NCBI GenBank assembly: GCA_001660395.1
Contig: LXWE01000001.1
Location: 496,001 to 560,000 of the forward strand
DNA from: Alteromonadaceae bacterium XY-R5
GTDB lineage: Bacteria; Pseudomonadota; Gammaproteobacteria; Enterobacterales; Alteromonadaceae
Direction: 5' to 3'
Length of the DNA: 64,000 nucleotides
Part shown: positions 63,875-64,000 of the stretch, piece by piece
How the letters are laid out: each line of letters opens with the position of its first letter
Position numbering within the stretch: the first letter of the stretch is position 1
Made by a program: the position numbers and the translations under genes
The notes under the pieces: model-generated
Seen by the model: only the letters and a program-made list of their open reading frames with translations
What the model was told of the DNA's origin: nothing
Databases searched by the model: none

Positions 63875-64000
63875 CTGTCGTCACCCTGGCTTTTTTACGT
63901 TCAATCAGATCGGCAAAATTGGCCTGGCTGGCCAACACGTAATGGATAAGGGCTAACATGCCGCTGCGCTGTAATTCGATAATGGCATCATCCGCCAACG
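63867..64000 (-). CDS. SapC-family protein, C-terminal fragment
   Basis: The reverse strand is open from the window edge to a TAA at 63867-63869. It reads DDAIIELQRSGMLALIHYVL then ASQANFADLIERKK, which matches the C-terminus of SapC-family proteins (DxALxxLQxxGxLxLIxxxLxSxxNxxxLxxR). About 44 residues are visible of a protein of roughly 230-260. SapC members in this context have unknown function and typically follow a TBDR gene. The stop overlaps the start of the cupin-like gene by 8 bp. Confidence 0.7.
   Translation of the reverse strand, partial: LADDAIIELQRSGMLALIHYVLASQANFADLIERKKARVTTGG

Overview
The window looks like chromosomal DNA from a marine or environmental gammaproteobacterium, most plausibly Alteromonadales (Alteromonadaceae-like). 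That is an inference from the many TonB-dependent receptors (TBDRs), secreted multidomain glycoside hydrolases, a class II DAHP synthase, the bioBFCD/bioA arrangement with a BirA-type operator, and the SapC/cupin/tryptophan-halogenase/DUF6445 gene set that accompanies TBDR loci in such bacteria. No rRNA, tRNA, CRISPR array or insertion sequence was seen.

Layout. 1-5.8 kb: a truncated secreted metzincin-like zinc protease, a chemoreceptor, class II DAHP synthase and a low-molecular-weight tyrosine phosphatase. 6-18 kb: a carbohydrate and phosphoester uptake region with a TBDR, a secreted PHP-type metallohydrolase, a GH53 endo-galactanase with a ricin-type lectin domain behind two LacI-type operators, a secreted endonuclease/exonuclease/phosphatase-fold enzyme with a jacalin-like lectin tail, and a complete FecI/FecR/STN-TBDR cell-surface signalling set. 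18-29.6 kb: ankyrin protein, dipeptidase E, a periplasmic binding protein, a molybdenum hydroxylase operon (2Fe-2S subunit, molybdopterin subunit, XdhC, MocA) facing an AraC regulator and a secreted metallo-beta-lactamase-fold protein, then a DUF1326/DUF2182 pair and a GFA protein. 29.6-35.5 kb: a DUF1439 protein and biotin synthesis (bioBFCD divergent from bioA). 35.6-40.2 kb: a visibly AT-richer accessory segment with a three-gene operon of exported proteins (caspase-like peptidase, unknown, LPP20/DUF4384-like) plus gene debris and a 58-residue small ORF with its own terminator.

40.2-53.7 kb: GH28 polygalacturonase, a CPBP intramembrane protease, and a 3.5-kb AraC/VanB-like/VanA-like cassette lying between two 63-bp direct copies of the CPBP gene's 3' end. 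Then a LysR/AEC-transporter pair, thioredoxin-like proteins, a TetX-like flavin monooxygenase divergent from a TetR regulator and carboxylesterase, and the remains of an AraC gene. 53.7-64 kb: a beta-glucan-type locus with two GH5 enzymes, a GH30 enzyme, DUF6445, a flavin-dependent tryptophan-halogenase-family protein, a JmjC/cupin-like protein and the end of a SapC protein. The two GH5 transcription units share an almost identical palindromic operator (core CGAACGTTCG) 115-125 bp upstream of their start codons, so they probably form one LacI-type regulon whose regulator is outside the window.

Most functions are family-level calls made by reading motifs; none was checked by a database search. 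The best candidates for undescribed biology are the exported caspase-like operon, the halogenase/cupin/SapC/DUF6445 set placed inside a beta-glucan regulon, the repeat-bounded cassette, and the lectin-nuclease/FecIR/STN receptor block.
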